Source of the DNA: Takifugu bimaculatus
Lineage: Eukaryota; Chordata; Actinopteri; Tetraodontiformes; Tetraodontidae
Length of the DNA: 64,000 bases
Assembly: GCA_004026145.2 (NCBI GenBank)
Contig: CP034995.1
Span: 3,113,734-3,177,733 of the forward strand
Direction of reading: 5' to 3'
Shown: in pieces, positions 9,543-20,778 of the stretch
Numbering within the stretch: position 1 is the first letter of the stretch
Layout of the letters: each line of letters begins with the position of its first letter
The notes under the pieces: model-generated
Database searches by the model: none
Seen by the model: the letters and a program-made list of their open reading frames with translations, nothing else
Told to the model about the DNA's origin: nothing
Program-made: the position numbers and the translations under genes

Positions 9543-11074
9543 CTGGAAGGAGCTCAGAAGCCCCCCGTAGTGGTTCAGGATCCTGGTACCAAAGCAGTGG
9601 TTCAGCTGAAGCTTCAGGAGAGCAAAACAGTGTTGAGCCCTTCTGGGAACACCCATCGCGGCCAGTTGGGTTCTGACTACTCCCTCTTTGAACTGGAGAC
9701 CTTCTTCACCCGCTGGGCCCCGGACAGTGAGTCCGTGGCTGCCAGGGATGGGCCTTCCTGCTCTTTTGCCGCCGGTGACTCCCCGGATTGTGGCCAGGAC
9801 GGAGTCCTGATCATTGAGTCCGAGTCACAGCCTCAGCACGGCTCCACCTCATCGGTGCTGACCATCAACGAAAGGCCCGGTTTCTCCTCTACAGCTCACG
9901 TCCGCCGTCTGGGGCCACAAGGTAGCAGACATCACCACACCTGTGCATTACAGTAACTGAGCAGTGTCCCCTCACTGTTTTCATTCTTTTTCTCCCATCA
10001 ATGCTGCGGAGAAGTTCATGTAGGCTCTCACAAACAGGCGTGAGTGCAGTTGAGCACTCATGTCAACATTTACCCCAATAAGGGGTCGAACCTTTTACAT
10101 ATATTCTTCTTTGTCTTGGCCTCTATGTCCCTTTTGGGGTCATGGGGATGAAGCCAAGGCTGGGTCCACCCCTGAATGTTTTGCTAGCTCATCGCAGGGC
10201 CCTATGTGAGCATTTGGCAGTTCGGTACCTTGCTCAAGGGTACTTCAGCGGTGTTCCTGCACGTTCCATGTTTCGTCCACACCGGGTTTTGAACCGGGAA
10301 CCCTCTGCCTCCCAGCCTAACAGACAGCTCCCACCATCAGTGATATACTGACAACTATATTTTTAAGCTAGAACAGGCAAATTGTTGCGATGACGCTAGC
10401 AAGCGTGCACATGGCAAAGCGATAGTTCTCCGGTATTGGTACCTGTTACGTGGTGTTGTGGACGTACTCTCATGGGCTCGTGTCTTCCGTCCACAGACAT
10501 GTTGGTGTCGGCACCTTTCGGGAAGCAGCCCCCGTGGAGCGGAGCGCCAGCCGTCACCAGAGACAGATCCGCTCCGCTGCTGCAGCGCGGCAACGGCGGC
10601 AGGATTTCCGAACCACCAACGGAGGCTGCTTCTACGCAGACTGCTGCCACAGAGGGCGGTAAAAGTTCTACCTCAGTTTTTTCTGTGAGGGGAGCTAAAG
10701 CGGCCCACCCCAGCGTGGACGCGGCTGCCGCTGCGCACCACCAGGGCGGCTATAACGCCCAACTCGGCAGCTTACCAGCGGAGCGTCGGCGGAGGAGTTA
10801 TATATGTCGGGTCTGCGGCAAAGCTTTCTCTGGTCTGTCCAACCTGGAGGCCCACAAGAGGGTCCACACGGGAGAGAGGCCGTTCCGCTGCGACAGCTGC
10901 GGAAAACGCTTTTCTGAGGCGGGCAACCTGAAGAAGCACCAGCGGGTCCACACGGGGGAGAAGCCATACGCCTGTGACCAGTGTGGAAAGCGCTTTGCCT
11001 GGATCTGCAATCTAAGGACGCACCAGCAGTCCGCCACACGCTGTGCCCCGCAGGCCAGGGGGGAGCTGGCGTGA
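9543..11074 (+). CDS. Zinc-finger cassette 3 (long linker exon plus three C2H2 fingers)
   Basis: The first exon is 9543-9921, phase 0 in and phase 1 out. It is much longer than in cassettes 1 and 2 and carries DYSLFELETFFTRWAPD, a hydrophobic/aromatic block that may be a short interaction motif. The second exon is 10497-11074, entered in phase 1 after ccacag. It has a spacer, then the fingers CRVCGKAFSGLSNLEAHKRV, CDSCGKRFSEAGNLKKHQRV and CDQCGKRFAWICNLRTH with HTGERPF and HTGEKPY linkers. The third finger lacks the second His at normal spacing: the sequence after the first His is QQSATRC, so a Cys six residues on is the only obvious candidate ligand. The stop is at 11072-11074, with a polyA signal at 11481-11486. 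As with cassette 2, no separate start exon was seen. Confidence 0.8.
10078..10345. repeat. Dispersed SINE/LINE-tail-like repeat in the cassette 3 intron
   Basis: It contains GGTACCTTGCTCAAGGGTAC and TTTTGAACCGGGAACCCTC, sequence blocks I recognise from common fish repeats. The second resembles a tRNA B box. The ends and family are uncertain. Confidence 0.4.
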
Positions 11075-11364
11075 CGCGTGCAGCCCCTTAAACTTACTTG
11101 AAGTTGAACTTCTTTTCATTTATGGTCCAGGTGGCGTTACCGACTGGCCTCAGTAGCTGTCGGCAGAGCAACACAAGTTATTTAATGGGAGTTTTGAAGT
11201 GTGTTTCCTATTAACTATCTGCTGCAAACACATAAAAATGTATTTTTGGCTTACAATCCACAACTATAAAGTTTACTTTTGACTTTAGGTCTTTTCCGTA
11301 TGTTTCGATTCTTCTCTTTCCGTCTTCCCTTCTCCTTCTTTCCCCACCCGACCATCAGCCGGAG

Positions 11365-11490
11365 CGTCGCCCTTCGAGCATGGTCCTGCTCAAGGTTTCT
11401 TCCTGTTCAAAGGGCATTATTCCGGACGCTTTTGCTGGGTCAGGGGGGTGTCTGGTTGTTTTGTAAATCAAGTCCAGTTGAATAAAGCTG
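11365..11490 (+). repeat. Fish SINE-type 3' domain remnant, supplying a polyA signal
   Basis: GAGCATGGTCCTGCTCAAGG followed by TTTCTTCCTGTTCAAAGGGC matches the conserved core of a very common teleost repeat. The copy ends with AGTTGAATAAAGCTGAATT. Its AATAAA at 11481-11486 is the only strong signal after cassette 3. Confidence 0.55.
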
Positions 11491-11725
11491 AATTAGTACC
11501 ACAGAAAGGGCAGTTTTTGCTCAGTGACAACAGGCCATCCACTCTAGACCAAATTAGACAAGCCTGGGGTTGAAATCCAGGCAATTGCAAACCGGATTTT
11601 CTATCTTTCCGGGCAGAAAATTGCTTTCAGTTGTCTACCTGGTAGGTCAGAAAACCTGGTTGGTTTGTGACGCTGGGTTTCTATAATCTGAAAGAATAGA
11701 GTGAGATAAGGTGTCTTATTTTGTC

Positions 11726-11731
11726 TTTATT
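11726..11731 (-). terminator. Candidate polyA signal of the TMEM132 gene
   Basis: TTTATT on the plus strand reads AATAAA on the minus strand, about 535 bp after the stop codon. It faces the cassette 3 polyA signal about 240 bp away, so the two genes converge tail to tail. Confidence 0.5.
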
Positions 11732-12265
11732 TTAACAGTGTTATAAACAGTACCGATGCATTAAAAGTAAATAGTTAAAATTACAGGGTGAGAATCACTG
11801 GACAGAACAATTACAACACAAACTGGAAGGTTTAAATAACACGGACGGGGAATCTAATCCATAGATTATGCGGAGCCAGAGTGGGTGATTGTTTAGGCGG
11901 ATTCTTTAATCTGTGTTGTGGAACATCCCACACGATCTAATCGGATGACCTCAAAGCTGTTTGGGAAAACCCTTCACTTTGATTTGGTGACCTGGGAATG
12001 GCAGAAGGAACTCTCTATTTACCACAACATTCAGGAACCTGCAAGTTATAAAAAAGAACCCGTCAGTGGTCACAATAGACATGATTTAGGGCGATAAATA
12101 TAAAAGTGGAATCGAACTCTTCTGATGGTTCGTCAAAGCTCCCGGTCCCCCCCCCCCCCGAGATCGATCCCTGGTCCTCCATCCTGACAGTAGAAACAGG
12201 ATAAAGGCCGTCAAGCAAGCTCGGGAATCCACCAACGCCTTCTGGTTTGTGAGTTCTGGGTTCCA

Positions 12266-15200
12266 TCAGCAAATGATCTCGACTTTGTCGTCATCCCTGT
12301 CCTCCTGCTGCTCCGTTTTCTCATCCTCCGTCTTCTTCCTTTCTTCAGCTTCCTGTGCAGCTTGCTCTGGTTCTGCTCCCGGCTCCGGTTTGGAGGTCCC
12401 CCTGCCTCGCAGGGCGCTCGGGAGAAAGTTGGCGAGGAAGAGAACGGCGAAGATGCCCAGCAGGGAGAGGACGGCCGCCACGCCCACCTCCAGGTCGTGA
12501 GCGTCCTCCTGCTGATAGCTGTCCTCTGTCCAGCCTTGCTTTTTTTCGTGGCTCGAGGAAAAGTACACAGCACCTTCCTCTTGGCCCGGCATCTGCACGG
12601 CTCTTTCCAAGTGCTTCCCATATACAGTTTCTCCCTGTGCCACCTTGTTCCAGCCGTTGTTTTGCTTCCCGATCTTATAGTCACTACTCACATTCCTGTG
12701 TCTATAGTTGTTGGACACATAAAGGTCGCCGTTTGACTCCACCAGTATGTCAGGGATGTCAACATCAAACTCCCTGCCTTCCCCAGTTTTGGGCAGGAAG
12801 CCCAGGTCGAGGTTGACTCTTATCCAACCAGACCCTTTTGCTAGCATCCTGGTCCTGCTCCCTTCAGATCCCGTCTCGTCGCCTTCGTTGACAGAGCTGG
12901 ATGTCGCTTGCTGGCCGTAGCAGATGGAAATGAGAAGCTCGGCAAACAATAAAGGCCCTCCTCCGTCCCCTTGAGCGAAGGCGCGCTGGCTTTGGCCAGG
13001 TGGGACTACGACCACGGTCTCAGCCAACGAGGAGAGACTCAGAAAGTGGGGGAGATCGCTGAAGGAAGACAGGAGGGAGGCGGTGTCGTCACTGAACTGA
13101 AGCCACACGTTGACCGATGCCTCCTGGAAAGAAAAATGACAAACTGAGGATGGTTCCTCAAACCATAACGGTATTCCATATCCGCCGCATCTCTGTGGCC
13201 ATACTGGTGGAGTTAATCCAAATCTCACCTGCTGGTGGTTGTAGAGGATGTTGTAGGCCGTCACTGTCACCGTGGTGATGAAAGGGTGAGCAGGGCTCGC
13301 CGTGACCGACATGCCAAGGTCGCTGACCACCTGAACAGACAGGTCCCCGGGGTTGACAGGTTCGGTCGTCACGGTGATCTCACATCTACCCAGGATACCG
13401 TCCCACTGCTCTGAGATGACCTGAGGAGATGATGAGGAGCGGGATATGAACCCTATTCAGGAGGTGACGGTGTGAATTAAATTCCGGGTCCAGTTGGAAG
13501 CGGTTATCCATCAACCTACGTGCAATGACGTCTTTCCGGGTTGTAAACCGATGATGTGTTTCTGAGGTCCAAAGGAGGCCACGCGAGGGTCCTCTATTCT
13601 CAGCAGGTCGAGAACCAACTCGGTGACGTCCACAAACCAGTCCGGGGAACCCAGGAGATGGGTGGTTCTGCTGTTAGAGTCTTGGGCAGTGAACTGAGTC
13701 AAAACCTGGATTGAGGACCGTTGATAGACCGGGACACACCTGATGAGACAAACACAGGCTCTGGTGGCAAAAAGGTAGCTTTATCCGCTCGGCACCTTCC
13801 CCTCACCAAACCGAAATCATTGCTTTCCCCGAGCGGTTGGAGTCTCTTACCCCTTCTCTGTGATGTGATTCCAACCATTGATGGCATTAAGAACAGGGTC
13901 CGAGAGGGACACTTGGAGGGGAACCGAGGGAACCCAGACTTCTAGACACACGGAACCACGGAGCGTCCCCAGGACAAACTCCACCTTTGCACACGTGCTC
14001 CCCAACCCTGACTCACTGCCGTCTACAAAGATGGCAGAGCAGTTGCTGGTTACCTGGAGTCAGAATAGAGATTAAAGATGATCATGCTAAGTCACCTGCA
14101 TAAAAAAAAAATACAGTGGTTTCCTTTTTAAATACGGGATATCCAGACCTTTACGGTGTTCTCATCAGCTGAATAGCACGTCGCAGCGGAGGTGACGTCA
14201 TACACCTTCTCGTCGTGGCTTATGGCGAGGACCATAACGGCGAGCGACGCAGGCTGGTTGGTCAGTATGGCTGTGTTGATGAGCATGTTGCTCTGGGGAA
14301 CACATGGGTCGTGGGTTACATTTCGAAAACCCGCATTCTGAGTTTTAAAACTCTGAAGTGGGACGAATTCAGCACCTCTGTGATGGGAGCAATTCCAAAG
14401 ATCTGATGATCCGTGAAAGAGAAGGTGCTCACTGCAGCTCTGGAGGGGATTACTGGTTTACTGTGGTCAGAGTACTCCACCCACCAGTCCACATGGACTG
14501 CCATTGCAACTCCAAAGCTGCCCTTTAAGGCACTAGCTGTTAGACACGCCACCTGGTGGAGCGGTTTGGAACTGCAGGGAGATGCAGAATCTTTTTCAGC
14601 ATTCAATAAGTCTGATAACAAAACAAATAATTGCACATAAAAAAGGGGACTGAAATTATGTACTTGATTGGATGTTTATTGTTGCCATGTTTGCGGCAAA
14701 TTATAGACACCACGTCGTGACTGGAGTCTTGGCTTTTTTCCAGGGTCACGTCCCACAGGTCAGGGGTCAAAGATCTGTGGGCCACCACCGACACCAAGTT
14801 CTTCTTCACCTTCAGCCTGATGACACACACTGACTTCAAAAACAATGTATGCAGGACTTTACGGCTCAGCAGAAGAACTTTAACATCAGGAATGAAGGAT
14901 AACAGGCTTGAAATTCAGTGTGGAATCCATGTGCATTGCAAAGTCCTCCACCAAAAAAATAACCTTACAAAGTCCGAAGTTCTGACCGTACTCTACGTGG
15001 CAGGCAGAAATACCTTTTATTTACCTTATTATAACCACCTCAGCACTGAGGTTGGCTCTCAGATTCACCGACACCATGAGCGGCTGTCCGGTCAGGACCA
15101 GACCCCTGTGGTAACGGATCGAAACGTTGGTATCCAAGCCGAGCTCTTCAACTTCTCGCCCATTCAGACAGGTTTCTTTGCTCCGGCTCTCCTTTCCTTC

Positions 15201-16760
15201 CATCTCTGACTCCTTCAGCATCACTGCTTTAATGTGGATGAGCTGCTGCTGGGATGGAGCTGTTCTGTCCTCCACACACCTGGACAGGTGTGAGGACACG
15301 AACACTTATAATCTTGATCCTGAGCACAATTTTTAATAGGTATTAGAACCAGCGGCCCGCCGAGGTGGTCCTCATCACATACCCTTGTGGCTCCAGGTCC
15401 AAGTCTGCCATCATGCTGGAGGATGAGTAGTAAAGCTGTACTTGTTTCTGCACGGAGCCCCGTTCATATCTTAGAGCCTGTGGGAATTCCGTCTTCCCAA
15501 TTGCTGAACGGTGCCTGAACAGAACATTGATACAAATATTGTTGGGCAACCCGTTCAGAAAACCAAAAGGATACTATTCAAACACTACCTGCTGATTTTG
15601 AGGAGGTCCCTCCTCCATCTAAACGTGTGGATTTTGTTGAAATAGAGTGAAAAAGAAAAGAACATCTGGTACCTTTTCTGCTTTCGGTTGTGACGCTTGT
15701 GTTGGTAGCGGAGAACGCTCTGCCGCCTGTCCACAACCTGGTTTGACTGGTTGGTGGGTTGAGTCCTAAACCAGTCGCTGGGCAGGGTCAGGGTCACCAC
15801 ACACAGCCCGAGAGGAGGCTGGAAGAACCGAAGGGATGGATGAGAATGAGAGAAAGAGGTCAAAATCCCCCTCCTGTGGGTCTCACCTGTGTCATGCAGG
15901 AGGCTCTGTGCTCCTCTGTCTCCTTGAAGGCATGCAGGGTGATGCAGGTTCTCCTAAACCTAGAATCGCCCCACTTATGGAACAGAACTCGCACTGTAAA
16001 CCTCTCCCGACCTTTAGCATCCCTCTCTCTTTCTACATGCTCTGAGAGGAGGGAGGCAGACAGGAGGTGCGAGGGGGGGAGGGCAGGCTCTGATAGGAGC
16101 TGTAAAAACACACAAAACGTAGCTCATTAGCTTCAGCACCAGCTGACGGGATCTGTCAGAACTTACCTGTGTGACTGAGTACGGTCCGAATGAAGCCCGG
16201 AGGCTCGCCGGTGGGGGGTGATGATGTGGAGGCACAATGAAGAGGCTCTGGGAAAAGGAGAAGGGGCTGGAGTTTGAGAAGAGGGGGCCCAGCTCCGCCT
16301 GGGTCAGAGGGAGGAAGCGCCAACTCTGAGGGATGACGGCCATGTCCACTGGCAGGGAAAGAGGGAGGGGGGGCTGAAGGAGGGACGGCGGGACTAGGGG
16401 AAGAAGAAAAGAACTCTTACTGTGACTGTAAACAATTCTCAAACATCAACCTTCTACTTTTTGAATGGATGATTGAATGAGCACCAGAATGACACCTTAG
16501 TTCAAACCCACAGACCGAATTGTTCTAGATCCTCCCTTCTTAAATCCTCCCTACCTTCGTCACGCAGGTCCTCTTGGGCTGAAGAGCATAAACGCCCACG
16601 TGTTTGACCCTGGCCCCCTGGACGTGCGTGCACGCACACACACCCAAACGCCCGCACTATTGTGCAGCCAAAGGCAACACTTACATTCCATCATGATCCA
16701 GAGGAGCAGCGTTGTTCTCACTCCTGCCCTGCTGCACGGGGTGTCTCGCTGGTTGGCCAT
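12266..16760 (-). CDS. tmem132a: Transmembrane protein 132 family member, TMEM132A-like, complete
   Basis: TMEM132 proteins are single-pass type I membrane proteins with Ig-like (BIG/cohesin-type) extracellular domains, linked to cell adhesion; TMEM132A also to Wnt trafficking. Thirteen exons read in phase: 16760-16685, 16393-16167, 16099-15887, 15818-15673, 15514-15383, 15279-15025, 14816-14664, 14571-14376, 14292-14149, 14053-13851, 13739-13520, 13420-13229 and 13123-12266. They sum to 3015 nt, or 1004 residues plus stop. Family blocks include VSIRYHRGLVLTGQPLMVSV, HVDWWVEYSDHS, IAPITESNMLINTAILTNQ, DSSHDVVSIICR and VISEQWDGILGRCEITV. Exon 1 encodes a likely signal peptide (RTTLLLWIMM). A membrane span (VGVAAVLSLLGIFAVLFLANF) precedes a short tail rich in Glu and Lys. 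Length fits TMEM132A better than B-E by my recollection; the paralogue choice is an inference. Weakest junction: donor gtgctg after 14376. Confidence 0.85.
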
Positions 16761-17985
16761 TCCTGGAGCCCTGAGGCAACACAGCTTTCTGTGACAACCA
16801 GGAAATCACACCATGTCCCCCCAGGTCAAGTAGCATAGCAACGATGCTAACAGAACTATGTAAAAAAAAGTGTAAATTCTCAGAATTTAGAGACGTCCCA
16901 GTCTAAAACAGAACCAAACAAGAAAAAAACAGGATCTGATGATTGGGATCTTTCAGCCTGTGGAGGTTGTTGTGGTCACATGACTGCTCACACATACGTA
17001 CAGACACACTCCTAACGCAGTAGCAACACACACACTGCATATGATGACTGCACCAGCTAACTGTAATTAGCCTCTCTCTCTCACATGCACTCACATGCAC
17101 CCATTTCACCCACCTGTATGCAGTGGTTTCAGCTCCACATCACGTTTTCAAAAAACAGGAAGTTTTGTTGTTTGTTTGTTTGTTTGTTTTTTAAAAAAAA
17201 GGAAAACTATGAAAAAAAAGACAATTTTAAAGACACTACATGAACTGAAATCGACTCTATAGTTTTGCAGATCAGTGCTGGTGCAAAGCTGCTATAAACC
17301 TTCTCTCTTCCTCTGGCTCTCTTTCTCTCCCACCCCTTCCTCTCTTTCATTTTCTGAGCTGGATTCACACAATAGCGATTTACTCATTTAAAACAGTAAA
17401 TAATCCTCCTCTCTCTCTCTCACGCTCACTCTTTCTCTCTCCAACATCCCTCCGTCCTCCTGCCCTTTCTTCACACTCTCTTACCCCCCTGTTTGGCTGA
17501 TTCCCTCCCTCCATTTCATCATAAATCTGTATTATTCCTTTGTTCATCTCCATCTTTTTTGAGTAACAAGCAGCAGGTTTCTTCATCACACTCTTCTGAA
17601 GAGTCAAACTTTTGTATAACCAGTTCAACCAGTGTCATTAGCTAAATGGGATCGTTACAGTAGGATTTGAATACTTTTTGCTATTGATGCTACTCATTTA
17701 GCTGTTATTTTATAACATGATGACAATATTTGCTGTGCTTCTGAGTTTTTTTTCCCCTTTCCAAATATCTAAGGAATATTTAAAGTTAACTGCAGTATCT
17801 GTAATTGAGCAGCAGGATAGATGCCGCAAATTAAAAATAGACACAATCATAAAACGTGTTCATATTTAACCGCAGGGATCATCAAAGTTTTGTTATTAGT
17901 GACGATCAAGCACTTTTGTTCCATCTCGTATTACCATGTAAGAGTAATCAGTGTAAAGGAAACACTAAGCTAGCAAGTATGGAAC

Positions 17986-17986
<1 letters not shown>
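16761..17986. other. Intergenic region between the TMEM132 gene and the C3-like gene
   Basis: Presumed promoter side of the minus-strand TMEM132 gene. It holds pyrimidine-rich tracts (about 17281-17520) and a TTTG repeat near 17166-17190. No gene recognised. Confidence 0.5.

Positions 17987-18030
<44 letters not shown>
17987..18030. repeat. (GT)n microsatellite
   Basis: About 20 GT units ending in GTGCGT. Confidence 0.95.
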
Positions 18031-18032
<2 letters not shown>

Positions 18033-18411
18033 ATTAATAGGGCAACAGAAGGAGCTTAGAGGACAATAAATGTGACACAGAAGAGCTTTACAGAGAAGCA
18101 AGTGGAAATGAAAAAAAGAGAAACACAACATTTACTGAGCATACTCCATATCTTTACATCACTCCGCAGTTATTTCACACATGCAGGCATCAATTTTCAA
18201 ACAACAACATTACGGGTTCTCAAACGGCCCGAAAGATGGAGTCCACTCCACTGGAACCAGGGCTGGGCAGGATGCTGGTTCCCAGCACATAGATTGTAAT
18301 AAGTGTGTGCATGAACGTGTGTGTGTGTGTATTTGGTGGCGGTGGGGGTGAGGTGCCCCTCCCATTGTGTGTTGCATGTTGCATCTTGGATCCTGGGTGC
18401 CACGGGGTTAC

Positions 18412-19183
18412 TGTCAGGGTGGGGTGGGTGGCCCAGCCCTGGGTTGGAGGAGGGGTGTGTGCACTCTTGGGCTTGTGGGACCTCACGGCCAGATATGCTG
18501 GCGTCTGGGAAGGAGGGGTTTGGTTTTTGGGTGGAGTTGGGAATGTGCTGTACCTGCTCCCTGCTGGTTTTTGGGGTTCAGGGTTGTGCCTGGTTTTCTC
18601 TGCAGGGGGTGTGAGGAGCTCAATTGGTGGCAGCTGGCATTGCAGGCGGGCGCACCTGCAGGCAATTTACATCTGGCCACCTACTTAAGGAGGGTGTGCC
18701 TGCCTCTCAGGGCCAGAGTCTTGGTTTCCTTTGTATTGGAGTTGTGTGTTGCTTTGTGGCTTGGATGTGGGAGTATTCTGGCTTTGTTGGCGTGGCTTTG
18801 CTTGGTCTGTCTTCCCTGCACATTTGAGGTCTTCATGCTGTTTGCTGGACCTGAGAAGTGCAGAGCCTGTCTCCGGAGTTCTCTGCAGTCCAGGAGGACT
18901 GCTTCAGTCTTCCGTGTCTCCCCGGCATGTTCGAGACCTCCATGCCGTCTGTTGGGCTGGTGAGCATGCTGAGCCTGTTTCCCGAGTTCTCTGCAGTCCA
19001 GGGGGACTGTCTCTGTTCAAGGACTCACCTGTGAAATGTTGACGTCAACTCCCGAGCTCCCTGCTGTCCAGGAGGACTGCTTCTGTTTACTTTGAGTGTT
19101 CCCCTGTAAATAAAACTCTTTGGACCATTTTACCACTGTGTCCTGGCCTGCTCTCGGGTTCTGTTGAAACCCCAAACATGACA
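18412..19183 (+). mobile_element. Probable LTR (solo or truncated LTR retroelement)
   Basis: The segment begins TGTCAGGGTGGGG and ends CCAAACATGACA, so TGTCA/TGACA form matching inverted ends typical of LTRs. AATAAA at about 19109 lies roughly 75 bp from the 3' end, as in an R/U5 boundary. TTGGTGCC directly follows, which could be a primer-binding site (TGG start). No gag or pol frames follow; the next sequence is ordinary and runs into a CA repeat by 19360, so only an LTR or short fragment remains. Inside are three imperfect copies of a block near GTTCTCTGCAGTCCAGGAGG (about 18877, 18983 and 19051). No second LTR or clear target duplication was found. Confidence 0.5.
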
Positions 19184-20700
19184 TTGGTGCCTTTTGTTGC
19201 TCTGGTGTTCCTTTGCTGTCCTGCTCTGGGGTGGGATTATGGTTCTCCAGGAGATGGTTGGTCTGTAGGTCTGTTCAATCCTGCAGGGGTCACTGGGATC
19301 TCTGTCTTTCTGTGGTGCTTGTGGCCCGCCCAGATCGGCGGGTGGGGTTGCAGACTGACACACACACACACATTGCACACACAGATACTGCCTTCATATC
19401 TAGAGCTACCGATACACATTACACACGAGCGAACTTGGAGACAAACTTTGGCTGCGATATCACACTTATGAAAGGTTCAGTGGGGGCATGGAGGCAAATT
19501 TGGTTGGTTGTGGTGTTGCTGCGGTCTGAATTTGTTTATTATTTATAGTAGTTTTCATTATTGTTGAAGTCATGGAGCTCAACAGGCCCGTCCTGATGAA
19601 GCAGCACTGTCTGATAAAAGACATTCACACGCCAATGCTGCTTGTCTCCATGCTGGTACAAGGGGGAAACAAACAAAACAACCCACCCAAACAAAAAAGC
19701 CCGATTGAAATCCTCGGCGTTGGCTGTCCCTTCCTGTCTTTTGTCATGAGATGTCTTCATCTGTCTGCATATTTCATATTTGTCTCTCTTTTCCTCTCAT
19801 GTAAATCCCCTGCTCTGGTGGATAATCTGCATATGTAATCTACTGCCATCTGTCATGTTCCTCTGCAAGGGACATTTGCAATGATGCCAGATTATTATCC
19901 CGCACTGTGACCTGAGCAAAGGAGGACAAGGTGCAATACACCCACTCAATCGCAGATGGACACACATGCGCACACACAGACACACAGGGAGGGGGGCACC
20001 CTGGGCAGGCATGTTAGACTCTTGCTTCCTTCTCCAAGGTCCTGGAGCTAAAGGAGTTCATTTTACGAACACAACTAAAAAATTAGGTCACTATATTATT
20101 CAGATCGGACCTTCGGTACCTTCGCACACTCCGCTAATCTTATCACCATTCGTTCAGACCTTTTGGTGTTTTTTACTGTAAAGCATGACTCAGCAAGGAA
20201 CCAAATGGATTATTAAGTTATTCCATCCCAGATACTGTGACCTATCAGATCACAGACGATCATAAATCCTTGATGAAGGCTCGCAGAGGAGCTCTGGGGC
20301 GGTGGGGTCCAGAGCTGCTCCAGGGGAGCCCCTTCCAGCCTCCATTCCTCCAAGGCCATTTAAATAGCGAGCCAGCTGGGAGTCATCACAATTCAGGCTG
20401 TTTTATTGACCAGTGTGAGGCCATGGAGTCAGCTCATGTTTCTACCATTTCTATTGTAGTCTTTTGTTATATTTCCTTACAAAAATTATCTGCTGTCTGT
20501 AAAGGTTCGTTCCTGCATTCACGTGTTCAGCATGAACCTTGTGAAAGGGTCTGGATAGACTACCGGCCCACAAAAGACTAGTTTCGAACGCACAGGAACT
20601 CCTTGAGATGTCTGCATTATACCAATATGTATGTGGGAAGTTCAGGGTCAACCCCATCATGAGGCTGATATTGGTGGAGGAGAGGCTGGGGCCCAATGAG
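19184..20700. other. Intergenic DNA upstream of the C3-like gene
   Basis: No coding exon recognised. It contains a short CA repeat near 19360-19380 and unique-looking sequence up to the TATA box at 20709. Confidence 0.5.
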
Positions 20701-20708
20701 AGGAGGGC

Positions 20709-20716
20709 ATAAAAAC
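20709..20716 (+). promoter_or_regulatory. TATA box of the C3-like gene
   Basis: CATAAAAA lies about 63 bp before the coding ATG at 20779. With transcription starting about 30 bp downstream, this predicts a short 5' UTR of roughly 35-40 bases. Confidence 0.6.
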
Positions 20717-20778
20717 TGGTATAAGAGCAGCAGCATGAGCACTGAGTTCAGAGTGTTGGGCATCAGGGCTCAGCTGAG

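Noticed and set aside
14817..14833. Earlier acceptor for TMEM132 exon 7 at 14833
   Set aside because: It gives a wrong phase and a stop. The acceptor before 14816 (gtcatcag) keeps the frame and the RLKVKK block.
18305..18963. Long overlapping plus-strand frames of 97-198 codons
   Set aside because: They are low-complexity, rich in Gly, Trp, Cys and Val, and coincide with the GT-rich tract and the LTR-like segment. No domain, splice or start context supports a gene.
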